Shown piece after piece: positions 1 to 11,089 of a stretch of DNA of 64,000 nt. The notes under the pieces were generated by a model. The model saw only the letters and a program-made list of their open reading frames with translations, did not search any database and was not told where the DNA came from. Location: assembly GCA_951799405.1 (NCBI GenBank), contig OX637352.1, positions 13,588,820 to 13,652,819 of the forward strand, given 5' to 3'. Within the stretch, counting starts at the first letter, position 1. Each line of letters starts with the position of its first letter. The DNA comes from Agapetus fuscipes. Its lineage: Eukaryota > Arthropoda > Insecta > Trichoptera > Glossosomatidae. Both the position numbers and the translations under genes were made by a program.

Positions 1-150
1 TCTTTGGTAAAAGGTTTATGAATAGTTTAGCCCAGCGAAGAGGAAATTTTAAAATATAAATGGTATATTTTTTGTATTCCGCCGGGATTCGAGCCCACAA
101 CCTTCCATTCTCGAGTACGAAGTAGGTACCACTGGACTACGGACCGGTCA
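1..150 (-). mobile_element. SINE fragment, tRNA-derived module (5S-tRNA SINE family)
   Basis: Read on the minus strand this contains a tRNA-like A box (TAGTCCAGTGG) and a B box (GGCTCGAATCC), then the body seen in the full copies at 25383 and 32605, including the CTTCGCTG...ACCTTTTACCAAAGA segment. It is cut by the window start, so the 5S head and the tail cannot be judged here. Confidence 0.75.
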
Positions 151-152
151 TA

Positions 153-424
153 CTAATCTAATACAATCTAACCTAAGTTGCAAAGATATGTAACATTGGG
201 GATTCACATTACATGCATTCTTACAAGCAGCCACTTACAAGTTCGAGCTTGTGCATGCCGCATGTTAACCTACAATATAAAAACCAAATCTCAAATGGAC
301 ATACTCCCTGCAACTCTTGCCGACCATCCCTGAAACAATGGTGACATAGGCAAATTGAAACATTTTTTTATAGCAGGGGTGGTCAGCCGCATACCAACCT
401 ATAATTCAAGGAATACACATGGAA
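153..424 (-). mobile_element. RTE 3'-tail element (about 250 bp, 'R250')
   Basis: Member of the commonest repeat in the window. On its own strand it begins near TTCCTTGACTTATAGG, holds the CTGACCACCCATACTGT and GAAGGTCGGCAAGAGTTGC blocks, and ends in (TTAGA)n. The same sequence follows RTE coding ends at 7545, 30562 and 36597, so it is the 3' UTR of an RTE LINE that also occurs alone. Confidence 0.8.
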
Positions 425-509
425 ACAGGAATACAATAATAAATTAGATAAAAATAGAATTTGATTGCCACTTTAATTAAGAAGTCCGCACGTAAATTCA
501 CCTAGAGAA

Positions 510-612
510 AATTGCAGGTATCGTCACCCGGCCGCGTTGCTAACGAAAATGCAAACAAATATCAGGCAAGAAGTTACACTATATGTGTAGCTTAGTTGCG
601 TTGCGTTGCGTA
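510..612 (+). mobile_element. 3' end of a second SINE family
   Basis: The segment GGCAAGAAGTTACACTATAT then GTGTAGCTTAGTTGCGTT with a short (GCGTT)n tail recurs at 6850-6895, 10865-10920 and, inverted, near 62510-62570. It looks like the conserved 3' terminus of a SINE with a pentanucleotide tail. The 5' part here is not recognisable. Confidence 0.5.
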
Positions 613-636
613 TCCTTCCAGCTATTTATATTATTA

Positions 637-865
637 TTTATTTTTAGTGGTAACGCACCAGACTCCTAAGTGGAAGGTCGTGGGTTCGAATCCCGAAAGA
701 ATACAAAAAAATACCATTTGTATTTTCAAATATGCTCTTTGCTGAGTTGAAAAATTCATATACTTACCTACCTTTACCAAAGACAGGTCACCAAAGGTTC
801 ATTTAGCCCTACGGCAATTGGGTCTTGCTTAAAAATTGGCGCCTTGTAGCGACGACCAAGCTCCC
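637..865 (+). mobile_element. SINE copy, tRNA module plus body, no 5S head
   Basis: It has a degenerate A box (TAGTGGTAACGC), an intact B box (GGTTCGAATCC), the AAGAATAC/CCATTTGTATT body and the GGGTCTTGCTTAAAAATTGG segment of the full SINEs. The 5S-derived head is absent, so it is a truncated copy or a monomeric relative. Confidence 0.7.
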
Positions 866-1112
866 AAGATGCTGAGAGCAAGGGTGTCAGAAAGGATTTC
901 TCATTTCGGTATTTATTTTAAGCCCAAGATAAAAATCGGCAAGGTTTACTCAGCCTTCACAATAAAATAAGAACCAGCCCCCTCGGGAGCTGGGAAACTT
1001 CCGCTTAAACCTGTAACTGAAGGGGTTACAGTGAAAATAAATAGGTCCCGAATCATCACCTTTTTGTGAATAACGCAGGAAAGAAGTTACACTATATGTG
1101 TTGCCTAGATAC
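866..1112 (+). mobile_element. Body of a second tRNA-type SINE
   Basis: From GGGTGTCAGAAAGGATTTC through the 'CAGCCCCCTCGGGAGCTGGG' block to AAGAAGTTACACTATATGTG, this matches the element whose tRNA head is seen at 58205. It follows a copy of the other SINE directly, so the two may be nested or fused. Confidence 0.6.
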
Positions 1113-1187
1113 ATTGTTGTTAGTGTAAAAAATGCCTTTACATGGAATTATTCTTCCCATTTCAAATTAATTTTGTTATCAAATGTG

Positions 1188-1430
1188 ATTATGAGGCTGA
1201 CCACCCATACTGTATAAAATGTTTCGTTTGCCAATGGCACCCCTGTTCCAGGGAAGGTCGGCAAAAGTTCCAGAGTTTCTGTTCATTTGAGGTTTGGTTT
1301 TTAGTTTGTAAGTGCACATACAGCATTTGTAAGCTCGAACTCATGCTTGTACACGTGTCTATTTGTAGGCATGCATTAAATATAAATCATAAATGTTAAT
1401 TCATCTTTGCAACTTAGATTATAGATGTAA
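1188..1430 (+). mobile_element. R250 (RTE tail) copy
   Basis: Begins at GGCTGACCACCCATACTGTA and ends at GCAACTTAGATTATAGATG. Internal order and spacing match the copy at 7545. The small ORFs inside it are not genes. Confidence 0.75.
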
Positions 1431-1612
1431 TTAAATATATAAATGCACTTTTAAATACTACATAATTTGTAATTTTAGTTGCAAAGGTATATTTACATTT
1501 AAGGTTCATAATGCACGCCCACAAGCGTCACGTGTAGGTAATTGTCGTTTTTTCATGTTACTTTTGTCTAGTCAGGGCCTTTTGTCACCTGTTCCTCCAA
1601 AAATTTACATAA

Positions 1613-1858
1613 ATCTAATCTTATCTAAGTTGCAAAGATATGCAACATTGGGGATTCACATTACATGCATTCTCACAAGTATATGTAGACACGTACAAGT
1701 TCGCGCTTGCGCATGCCGCCTACAACATAAAAACCCAATCTCAAATGGACATACACCTAGCAACTCCTGCCGACCTACCCTGAAACAGGGGTGACATTGG
1801 CAAAGTGAACCATTTTCTACAGTCAGCCGCATGCCAACCTATAGGCTATAAGTCATGA
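1613..1858 (-). mobile_element. R250 (RTE tail) copy
   Basis: Minus-strand copy with the (TTAGA)n end at 1613 and the GGTTGG start near 1840. A small internal deletion removes part of the CCCATACTGT block. Confidence 0.75.
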
Positions 1859-1875
1859 AATCACAATTTTCATCG

Positions 1876-1956
1876 TAAAGTAATTTAATATTAATAATAT
1901 AAGGATGATTTATTTGGTGAGCGCTGTTTTTGTGTGTATCACACCTCAAGAGCCCT
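1876..1956 (-). mobile_element. SINE 3' tail fragment
   Basis: On the minus strand it reads GAGGGCTCTTGAGGTGTGAT, then ACACACAAAAACAGCGCTCA and CCAAATAAATCATCC, then (TTA)n. This is the 3' end of the 5S-tRNA SINE, and it is the part shared with the L2-like LINE 3' ends at 17870 and 41095. Confidence 0.7.
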
Positions 1957-2104
1957 CACTATCAAAGCTCCAAAACAATCTTACATCCTTAGGTACATCA
2001 ACCAAATTTAAATTCTTTTTCGACACTGTCTTTCTTAAACAGAACATTCATTGTCTAAATTTGCGAGGTTTATACTCTCGGCGTCGATGACAATAAATAA
2101 ATAA

Positions 2105-2530
2105 ATAGTTGTAAAACCGTCTGAACTACCTCCTATTTGGAAATGTCCATAAAAAAATAATTTTGTTATAAAGTGTGCAACTTAAGATATTTTTCTTATC
2201 TACAAAGATTTCATTGTATCATTTTTTCATATGGTTGGTATCATTACTTATGTACTTACCTACAAAATATAAAATTTCAAAAAAAAATATATGGGCACAA
2301 CCCCCTCAAATCGACTGCCTCCTATTTGGAAATGTACCAAAAAATAATAATTTTGTTATAAAGTATGCAACTTTAGATATTTTTTATCTTCAAAGATTTC
2401 GTTGTATCATTTTTTCATATAGTTGGTATCATTACTTATGTAATTACCTACAAAATATAAAATTTCAAAACAAATTCTATGGGCACAACCCCCTCAAATC
2501 GACTACCTCTTATTTGGAAATGGGCACAAC
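2105..2530. repeat. Tandem duplication, about 188-bp unit, 2.3 copies
   Basis: The phrase CCTC(C/T)TATTTGGAAATG occurs near 2129, 2318 and 2506, and the intervening sequence (TTTTGTTATAAAGTRTGCAA, then a TATGGGCACAACCCCCTCAA block) repeats with a few substitutions. No coding signal is evident; the ORFs here run through repeat DNA. Confidence 0.8.
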
Positions 2531-2992
2531 CCCTTTTTTAAATTGTACCAAAATTTCTTAATTTTTAATAAACTGGGCATTATGAGATTTTTTTTTCTAA
2601 ATTGTACTATTTTTAATTATGGTTGACTTTGGTCTTGACCAAAAGTATTGACTGTAATATTATGTTGTCATAATTTTTGGTGTTATGAGCTATAAAATAT
2701 ACAATTGTGTTAAAATTTAATGAAACTTAAGCCTGTTGCGCTTTTCAAATTTTATCTTTAACATATTGTGAATTTTTAAAATTTTATTTTACTAATTCGT
2801 GTATATTACTACTCCATGACATGAATTGATTCTAATGATGATTTAATATAGTATTTTCGTTTCACAAAAATGACTGGACGTTAAATTATTCCATTTTTTA
2901 CTTAATGTAGGGATATTTTGAATTTCCCGCTTTTTCTTTTTAACTGTTTCCGGGGGCTATCTTTCATATCCGGAGGCGGTTTTCACAGGTCC
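2531..2992. other. AT-rich DNA without recognisable feature
   Basis: No ORF with family features, repeat boundary or RNA signal that I can identify. Confidence 0.5.
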
Positions 2993-4257
2993 TTTCATCA
3001 AGACAGGAGCAACTGTCAGTGGCTGAGTGCCGCCATGACAGCTCTTGTATCTGAGATCCGGTTCGTTTCTATTGCGGTATTCTCTTCTTCTTCTTATGGC
3101 AGCGGGGGCGCCAGTTTTGCCAGTAAAATCGGTGCGGGGGTTGCGGTCGCGCAAGTACCTATACTCTGTGGTCGCGTAATCCTCGATGGGTTCGCATGTG
3201 GCCTATAGAACCTATTTATTTGTAAAGGGAAAGAGACCGGCCTTATGCCATAAGTGAGAGTTTTACTTTTGTATTTTTTTTGTGAGGGCTGAGTAAACTT
3301 TGCCGGTAATTTATTTTTGAAATAAACAGCAAAAGTAAATCATTAATGAGACCATCAGTGGAGATCGAACCTTAGCTGTCACTCTGTCAGCATAGAATGC
3401 AATAATTCCACCAACTGACCGGTTTGGTATGTCTTTCAAATTATCCTAAAAATTGTACCTAACTACAATTTTTTAATAGAATGATCTGAAAAGGTTGCAA
3501 TGTCACACGCCTGGGCTTCAAAGGAAAAGGCAAACCAGTATTTACTTTTTCTCAGCCAGCAAATGCTCGCAGTCTTGTATCGGACTGCCCTCTGTAGTAA
3601 CCAATAACAAAATGATTGTATGCCTTTTCGCTAGCAAGCCAGCCGGATGACGACACATTATTGTCTATGCCAATTGACGTGCGGTCCTCATTGGTTGCTA
3701 CGAGCCGTGGTCCTGTATGTGATGTCTGATTAGAAATAGGTTGTCAGTCCAAGTTAGTGCTGAGTACATTATCAGATACCTAAGTACAGAGAGCAGAACA
3801 GTCCTTGCGCTCCTGGTGGCAGGTCTCCATGTGTGTCAGCTCTTCATCAGGCAAGCTTTACATCAAGTGCCTTTATAACATTGCTCCTCTTGTGGGTTCT
3901 CACATCTTCCTACTAAGCTGCAGTATAAAGTGTGTATAATCAGTCCAGCAAGGTTTCCAACCAAACATGAAGTGAGTTGCCTTCCTGTTGCATATACAGT
4001 GCAACCTCTCATAACGAGCATTATTCATTCCAGAATCTCGCTCGTTATGTGAAACACTCATTAAGCAAAACAAACTTCCCATGTAAATCAATGTCAAACA
4101 CGATAATGCATTCCTTGCGAAATATTTTTATTCAAATAAAATTACATGCTGGATAATAACATTATTAGAAATCGAAACTAGCTTATTATTTATTAACTTG
4201 TGACTAATAATCAATTATTTTTTACTAGAAAGCTGTCTAGAGACATTTGTTTTAGCC
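2993..4257. repeat. Duplicated upstream flank of the zinc-finger units (fourth copy, no exon 1)
   Basis: From CATCAAGACAGGAGCAACTG onward this matches 24338-25370 plus 25806-26056, the DNA upstream of zinc-finger exon 1 of unit A. It includes the GCCGCCATGACAGCTCTTG and CTTCTTCTTATGGC blocks, a minus-strand tRNA-type SINE (about 3235-3430) and the 3994-4257 segment that begins like a pogo/Tigger end (TA-CAGTGCAACCTCTC). No exon 1 homologue lies next to it. It provides the empty site for the SINE at 25383. Confidence 0.75.
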
Positions 4258-4871
4258 GACTCTTATAAAATATATTCTACTTCCATAATACACAACTGAT
4301 ATAATATATTAAAATATTCTACTTCCTCTTATTTGCCAAAATGCTGTCAGCTTACCGACAATCTCACATTTGGAAATTTTCAAGATGATGTATTTTGGAT
4401 GAAGGCTTTTGACTCAGTGGACAGAGGTATGTTGTGGGATGTTTTGAAAGCATACGGAGTGAATGGAGCTCTACTCAATGCGGTGCATGCGAACTATGAG
4501 AATAGTATGGCCTGCATTCGTATTGATGGTGAGTATAGTGAATGGTTTGAAGTTTTTAAGGGTGTAAGGCAAGGATGTGTGATGAGCCCATGGCTATTTA
4601 ACATAGTCATGGACAAGTGTGTTCGAGACGCTAGACTTGATGATTGTGGATTAATGATAGGAGAGAGCAAAGTAAGCGTTCTACTGTATGCGGATGATGC
4701 AGTCCTTGTATCTGATTCAGCAGTGGAATTGCAAATGATGCTCTCTAGATTGAACGAAGCTTTGAAAGGTAATAATTTGAAGTTGAATGCAAGAAAGACG
4801 AAAGTTTTGATTTTTGAAAGAGATGATGAAAATATGAATTATGAATTTAAAATTAATGGAATGAATGTTGA

Positions 4872-5109
4872 ATAAGAGATTTAGGCTTACACGGCCGGCT
4901 GGTGATGCTGGAGTGAAGTTTTCCGGGAAGAGATTTAGGCTTACACGGCCGGCTGATGATGCTGGAGTGAAGTTTTCCGGGATCTGTTCAAGATCTTCAT
5001 CATCATCATACTTCACGCTGAAGAAGCCCATCGTAGAAATGGGCGAAACGTCCGGAAGCTCCAGCTCCCACAGACCACGGCAACAGATCCCGGAAAACTT
5101 CACTCCAGC
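4872..5109 (+). mobile_element. 238-bp Penelope-type/retrozyme-like element with hammerhead-like core
   Basis: Inserted in the RTE reading frame and flanked by AATGTTGA at 4864-4871 and 5110-5117. Inside it are two tandem 54-bp units (4874-4981), then the hammerhead-like motif (5011-5058), then a perfect 28-bp inverted copy (5082-5109) of the end of the second unit (4961-4988). It has no coding capacity. Short elements with a hammerhead and terminal repeats are known from non-autonomous Penelope-like elements and retrozymes; assignment to them is inference from structure. Confidence 0.7.
5011..5058 (+). ncRNA. Hammerhead-ribozyme-like motif
   Basis: Stem I strand CTTCACG, core CTGAAGA (fits CUGANGA), one extra A, stem II GCCCAT...ATGGGC, core GAAA, then CGTC with the cleavage site after C5052, and the stem I partner CGGAAG. 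Stem I pairs 6 bp with one bulged A. Stem III is only the self-complementary ACGT, as in minimal Penelope-type hammerheads thought to act as dimers. The extra base after CTGAAGA is non-canonical, so activity is uncertain. Confidence 0.6.
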
Positions 5110-5552
5110 AATGTTGATGTTGTAAATGAGTTTATATATTTGGGAAGTAAGTTTGAAAAAGATGGAAGAATGGCCGGTGAATTTGAAAGAAGAATAATGA
5201 AAGGCAGGTGTGTACTGGGTGCAACTGCTTGCATCGCCAGGAACCAAAATCTCTCAAAAAATGTTAGATTGGCGGTGCACGGTGGTATACTAGTGCCAAC
5301 CTTGATGTATGGTAGTGAAGCCTGGACGGTGAGTGAAAGGGAAATTAGTAAAGTCCATACAGTAGAAATGGACTATCTAAGAAGTATGATTGGGAAAAAA
5401 CGAAGTGACAGGGTGAGGAATGATTTTGTAAGAGAAGAATGTGGTGTAAGGGAAAGTGTGAAAGTGAAGATTAAAAGAAGTATGTTAAGATGGTTCGGGC
5501 ATTTGGAGAGAATGAGTGATGAAAGATTGACGAAGAAAGTATATGTTGCTAG

Positions 5553-7226
5553 CAGCAGCGGCTCTAGCTAAAATCCGGGAGAGGGGATAAATTTGGAAAA
5601 TAGTTTGATGTCCACCCTTTAGCACTTCACGTAGCGTACACCAACGAATTGTTACCTAAAAATCTAAGCCAAGCGCTTGTTTAGTAAAATTCGTTAAATG
5701 TACTTCACCTCTGATTATTTTAGAATTTTAACTTTTTTATTTTTTAAAATACGTTGCATTTGAAAATGTGTACGTCAGTTTGTAATTGATTGATTTTTGT
5801 TGTTGAATTGTTGTAAATAAAACAATAATTAGGTTGAAAAAACAACTACAATAAGCAAGTACTTGCTTACCTTAGTCTGTTTTGGATGTTCCTTTAAAAG
5901 ATGGCGAATCATCAAAATAGTCCTAAAATTTAATATCCTGTTCACACAGTAATTTCAAAATGGAAATAAATACACTTGCTTTTAAAGAATCACTTTGTTC
6001 ATCGTGCCTCTTACTGGATTTTCACAGTTTCCAAGCAGAGGTTATTTATATGTAATCTTAAAATGAAAAAAAAAATGTTTCACAAATATTTCCGATTAAG
6101 GGAAGCACTTCTGTTATTTCGATCTTTCCATGGCAAAATACGCGCCAGAACTAACTTTTAGCCAAAGAACAATATATTTTTTATTTGTGTAATATTATAG
6201 CAGCTAAAATCTAAATCTAAATCTAAGCTGCAAAGATATGTATCATTTGAGATTCATATTAAATGCATTCCCAAATTTCGCGCTTACACATGCCGCATGT
6301 GGACCTACAATATAAAAAACCCAATCTCAAATGAACATAAGCCCTGCAACTCTTGCCGACCTTCCCTGAAACAGGGGTGACATAGACAAAGTGAACCATT
6401 TTTTACAGTATGGGTGGTCAGTCGCATACCAACCTATCAGTCAAGGAAAAGCTCCTTGTGAAATACTGGATCGAGGAATTTCCGAAAAGAATAATCTCAT
6501 TCATTCATTTATAATATCATCATGTTTATGTTTCAACGCGTCATACCGTTGTTCGTGAGGTATAGCCCGAAAAGTCCCTACAGACGATCTATGGGAAACC
6601 AATACGTACACAGGCGCCAACAGTTTATGTATTGTACATTGCGTCATACTTACAGGCTCTCATGTACACATAAATCAAAAACACCAGTGGGGAAAATCTA
6701 AAGATCACCTCTCACCCGAACCAGCCCGAACCACTTCGTTTTAACTGCCCCCACTTCAACTGAAAGTGGTTGGTGTGAGGCCGGCCCCCTTACCTGTAAA
6801 AATAAATAGGTCCTGAAGCACTACATGCGACCCCTTCGGGGAAACGCAGGCAAGAAGTTACACTATATTTGTAGCTTAGTTACGTTACGTTATATTGTGT
6901 TCGTGCAGGGAACGAGGCACGGGGAAAGAATGAAGAGGGCCTCATATTTCTTACATACATGCAAAACAATAATATGGACCTTTAGTTTTACCAAATATTA
7001 TTATTTTTATATTAACAAGAATAAAGACAAGAAGAAAGTTTCTCGCTGCGTACAACGTTTTATTATGAAATATTTTAGCCTCTTCGATCAGTAAAATTGT
7101 TCAGAAAATACTTCGCTTACACTCTTTTTTGGAGATTTTTCAGTTTCTTCTTCACATAAAATTATATGTTTCCAATTTCATTCATAGGGATATTCCCCAC
7201 TGTCCCCTAATGAAGAGCCGCCACTG
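5553..7226. mobile_element. Non-autonomous hAT transposon, 1674 bp
   Basis: Ends CAGCAGCGGCTCT (left) and, inverted, CAGTGGCGGCTCT (right). It is flanked by the 8-bp duplication GTTGCTAG at 5545-5552 and 7227-7234, and excising it restores the RTE reading frame. No hAT transposase ORF is present. The interior carries a minus-strand R250 (6209-6448), a SINE 3' end (6780-6895) and otherwise unassigned AT-rich DNA. Confidence 0.85.
6209..6448 (-). mobile_element. R250 (RTE tail) copy inside the hAT element
   Basis: The (TTAGA)n-type end lies at 6209 and the TTCCTTGACTG start near 6448 on the minus strand. It is nested within the 5553-7226 hAT. Confidence 0.75.
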
Positions 7227-7440
7227 GTTGCTAGAATAGATGGATGTCGTGGTAGAGGAAGACCGAGAAAAGTATGGAAGGATCAAATCTCTGAAATAGC
7301 GAATGAATGGGATATCCAGAGTCATAATAAAAGGAGGACTTGTATGAAAAAGGTTATGACTCTGGATGAAATGAAAGAAGTATGCAAGGACAGGAAGAAG
7401 TGGCGGCTAATCTGCAATGTTGATTTCTAATGTTGGTGTA

Positions 7441-7795
7441 TTCATTTGCTACATTTTTTGCATAGGAAATTTTTGACTTTTTTTGTATAGATTTCTTTGT
7501 AAGGTTTTGTTCTTTTTTATATTTAAATGTAATTTATTATTCATATTCCTTGACTTATAGGTTGGTATAAGGCTGACCACCCATACTGTAAAAAATGGTT
7601 CACTTTGCCAATGTCACCCCTGTTTCAGGGAAGGTCGGCAAAAGTTGTGGGGCTTATGTTCATTTGAGGTTTGGATTTTATTTGTAAGTACACATTCAGC
7701 ATTTGTAAGCGCGAACTACACTTGTTGGTTTGTGGGCATACATCTGAGAGCTTTAAATGAATATATCCTTGCAACTTAGATTATAGATGTATTAC
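7441..7795 (+). mobile_element. RTE 3' UTR containing the R250 sequence
   Basis: It directly follows the RTE stop. After about 100 bp of AT-rich sequence it enters TTCCTTGACTTATAGGTTGG and continues through the complete R250 block. This ties R250 to the RTE family as its 3' terminus. Confidence 0.8.
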
Positions 7796-7814
7796 ATGGG
7801 TTCCAAAAAAAAGT

Positions 7815-8084
7815 ACAGTGGAACCTCTCTTAGCGAGTAATTCGCATAACGAGCAAAAAAAATGTGCAAAAATTGCTCCCTTCATGAGCGACTTTTTGCA
7901 TAACGAGAGTCACAGAAAGGAGAAATCACATAACAATGATATTCAAGAGCTTGTGGAAGAGCACAATCAAGAGCTGATCACTGAAGAGGTCATGGAGTTG
8001 GATCGTATATCACAGCAAGAAGTTATGAAGGAGAGTTTATTAGTAGAGGAAGATGATGATGATGAGTTGATGATATTTTTATAG
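7815..8084 (+). mobile_element. pogo/Tigger-type fragment with C-terminal ORF remnant
   Basis: Begins TA-CAGTGGAACCTCTCTTAGCG, a TIR of the Tigger/pogo style (compare 51359 and 3994). The ORF after it has the acidic tail typical of Tigger transposase C-termini (NDIQELVEEHNQEL, then an Asp-rich stretch, stop at 8084). The DDE core is missing, so this is an internally deleted element whose right end has been lost. Confidence 0.6.
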
Positions 8085-8089
8085 CGCCG

Positions 8090-8335
8090 TTTCCTGATGA
8101 AGTCACGCCAAGGGCGCTTGTGCAAATGATGCCAGAAAATTGCTTGTCTTCAGAGCATTCCGGAACTTACCATGGTCCTCTAGCTCTCTCACATGATTTG
8201 GCAGGTGGCTCCTGGCCAGAGGACCAGCAACTGCAAATGCACACTCTCCAAACATTGTGTTAACTCTTCTTATCGGTTCTTCAATCAGTGTTAGGCTTTT
8301 TTTGCCGAGGGTGATATTTGGTTGTTTTTCCAAAT
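8090..8335 (-). mobile_element. L2/CR1-like LINE, C-terminal reverse transcriptase fragment
   Basis: The minus-strand ORF reads MFGECAFAVAGPLARSHLPN, then VRELEDHGKFRNALKT, the conserved tail of L2/CR1 LINE polyproteins (A-F-S-V-A-G-P...W-N-x-L-P...F-K-x-x-L-K-T). A second copy is at 33190-33420 on the plus strand. Confidence 0.7.
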
Positions 8336-8339
8336 AGAG

Positions 8340-9735
8340 CTTTTACGACAATCGTGCACACTTTAAGCTGGACTGCACATTAGAGCGAATCGATTTGTCT
8401 TTTACTGTTTCATCCAAAACACGTAGCGAAGAAAAGGTGCCTTTTAGGATCAAATTTACTTATTAAAAAAAAACTTAAGTAAAAATAAGAGGAACTTTCC
8501 GCACAACGCCACCAAATGTTATAATATGTACAAAAGTGATTTTAAGCTCGTGTTTGACGCTGTTTTAAAAATTAAAGAAAATAAACTAAGCTATTTCTAT
8601 TTGCTTAATTAATTATTTCTGAAACGTTTAGTTCAACATATGGGTATCGCCGTCGAAATTTGTACCTTTTGTCTTGTGCGTGTGTCCCCTAATGATTTTC
8701 AGCTTTTTCATAAAAACTGGTGAACTCTACTGAATTCTAAAATTATCAGAGTAAAGTAAATAAAAAGCGTATCGAAATACAAAAAAAAACTGCAAAAAGC
8801 ATTAAGTGGCGATGTAATTAAAAAATAAAACAAAAACGCCTTTTTTCCATTCCCATACAAATTTTACATGTCCGCAACCCGGTTTTGACCCTTTGATGGC
8901 ATGATACAATCAAAATAGTCAAACGTTTTTAAAGTTGAGTATTTTTGCATATACCTTAGTAACGTATCTTTCATTTTCTGTACTAGCCACAATAATATTT
9001 ACTTATTTAAACACGAAATATTGATTGCTAAGGGTTGTCTCCATTTTTGGCTCCGAAATTTTTCTTTTAGTATGTTACCAATTCCATTGGAACTGACAAA
9101 AATCTTGCAATCTTAAGTATTTGTTCACGTATGGTAACTCTTTGATGTAGTGTGGACAACACAAAAAAACTCATTCGATACCTTCATTTTCTTTTGAGAA
9201 CGTTTACATCAGACTCGGGAATTTGTCGTGTGTGTTTTGAGTGGAAGTTAGCTTGGCATTATTAAGGTATGTATTCGAATATTTTGTCAGTTGTATATTT
9301 TTTACTTAGATCCATTAATTCTTCTAATGATTGTATGTTTTTATCATTGCTGACAGCATTATTTTTCAAATGGCACAAGTTTAAGGTAATGTCGGGCGGT
9401 TTTTTATTTACAATCTTTACCGTATGTTACCAGTATTAAGGTGTATTCACGTAGGTTTAAAAAAATACACCTACTTACCGTTAATTTATGGTTGACTAAC
9501 AAATAACATTTACGTACCTAATTGAAACATAAAACTATCTAATCAACCTTACTACATGCTATTAATATTTTAAATGCACCGTTTGATGTTTGTTATTCAA
9601 AATAGCAAAAAGGTTTATTCCGTGATCTGTGGGCTAAACGATTAAATGAAATTTGGACCACAGAGGTACCTAATTTTTATATCGGTGCTGGATACTGTGA
9701 AAAATGTACGCAAAAAAAAACATTGCCTATCTATC
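8340..9735. other. AT-rich DNA without recognisable feature
   Basis: No ORF with family features and no repeat ends that I can define. Confidence 0.5.
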
Positions 9736-9736
9736 T

Positions 9737-9968
9737 AAATCTATGATAATCTATAATCTAAGTTACAAAAATATATTGCATTTAAGACTTTAAGTTCGTA
9801 CTTAAACATGCTGCATGTGAACCTAAAATAAAATATAAAACCCAATCTCAAATGAACATAAACCCTGCAACTCTTGCCGACCTTACCTGACACAATGGTA
9901 ACATTGGTAAAGTGAACCATTTTTTACAGTATGAGTGGTCAGCTTCATACTAACCTATAAGTCAAGGA
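9737..9968 (-). mobile_element. R250 (RTE tail) copy
   Basis: Minus-strand copy running from an ATCTATAATCTAAG end to AACCTATAAGTCAAGG. It is moderately diverged, with several internal deletions. Confidence 0.7.
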
Positions 9969-9969
9969 A

Positions 9970-10804
9970 ACTTATTGAAATAGGTACAATAAACGAACGA
10001 TTTTAGGTAGTTATTAAATGTGCGTACCTATTCATATTTTTATTAAACATTCATAGACAAACAACATTCATATTTATAGACATTCAAAATGGTGCTCTTA
10101 TATTTTTTACTGAACAGTGTTTACGAACTGCTATAAAATCTTGTATTCGTCGTCGAAAAAAGAAATGAGATATCGAATTGTAAAAAAACCTAATTTTTCG
10201 AACCTGTCCGTCATTTTGAATAGACCTTAATTTAACTCACGATGTTTTCGTTTTCTTGAATCTTGCCGGTCGACAGTTATGGTACAAATTTAAACGGCGT
10301 TACCCATATATGGAAGGTATTTCAGAAAAATCTTCCTTTAAAAAGTTCACATTTTGACCTCCCTACAGTATTGAGGAAATATTACAGGTATGGAGTGTAA
10401 GACAGGGCAGAAACTGCAATAGCATAAACTGTTTTGTTTGATATTAAGGCGCCTTATAAACCCATATCTGCCAGTTTTGTGACTTACACTTTATGGCCTT
10501 AGCAAAATAGTTACAGTAATGAAAAAATCAAGCATGTTTATTAATTTTTTATCTTAATTATAAAGTTTGAACAAAATATATAACTTAAGAATTGCCACCA
10601 CAATTTAAAAAAAAAAAAAAAACAGGTGTTTTTTTCACATTTCAGCATTTTTTTTGTGTGTGCTGTATTTTGGAAATATATTTTTTCTTTTAAATTTCAG
10701 AACTATACATTGTTTAAGTGCCGTTACTCAACATTTATTTTATAATGTCAATAGTTATTGAGTAAATATGGAAAAACTGTGTTCTTTAATTTAATTAAAA
10801 TTTA
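9970..10804. other. AT-rich DNA without recognisable feature
   Basis: It contains a poly-A run near 10608 and no coding or repeat signal that I recognise. A short SINE 3' end (ACATGCGACCCCTTCGGG through GTAGCTTAGTT) follows at 10848-10922. Confidence 0.45.
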
Positions 10805-11089
10805 ATTCATTAAGTTAAATAGGTCATAATATTAAATAGGTTCAACTCGCCACATGCGACCCCTTCGGGGATAACGCGGCAAGAAGTTACACTATATGTG
10901 TAGCTTAGTTGAGTTAGTTTAAGTAGTTTTGAAAAAAAAAATCTCATAGGAGATCACTCCACTCTACTGCACATGACTTTATAGCAGGGGTGGCCAACTT
11001 GATGAGATCTAAGATCTGCCTCTTCTGCCTCTTTCTGAAGAAATGCCTCTACCATAACAAGTAAATATGACACTAATGCAACTAAGGTC

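Larger units (their letters stand above)
4394..7440 (+). mobile_element. RTE-like LINE (reverse transcriptase part), interrupted twice
   Basis: A 5'-truncated RTE-clade LINE. The reverse transcriptase reads from KAFDSVDRGM through GVRQGCVMSPWLFN and the active-site YADD (codons near 4689) to the Leu-rich NEALK segment. It is interrupted at 4872-5109 by a ribozyme-like element and at 5553-7226 by an hAT, each flanked by an 8-bp duplication. Removing both rejoins the frame: FEKDGRMAGEFERR...RWFGHLERMSDERLTKKVYV, then GRGRPRKVWKDQ to KDRKKWRLICN and a stop near 7430. The 3' UTR (7441-7795) includes the R250 sequence. The element is non-functional. Confidence 0.85.
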
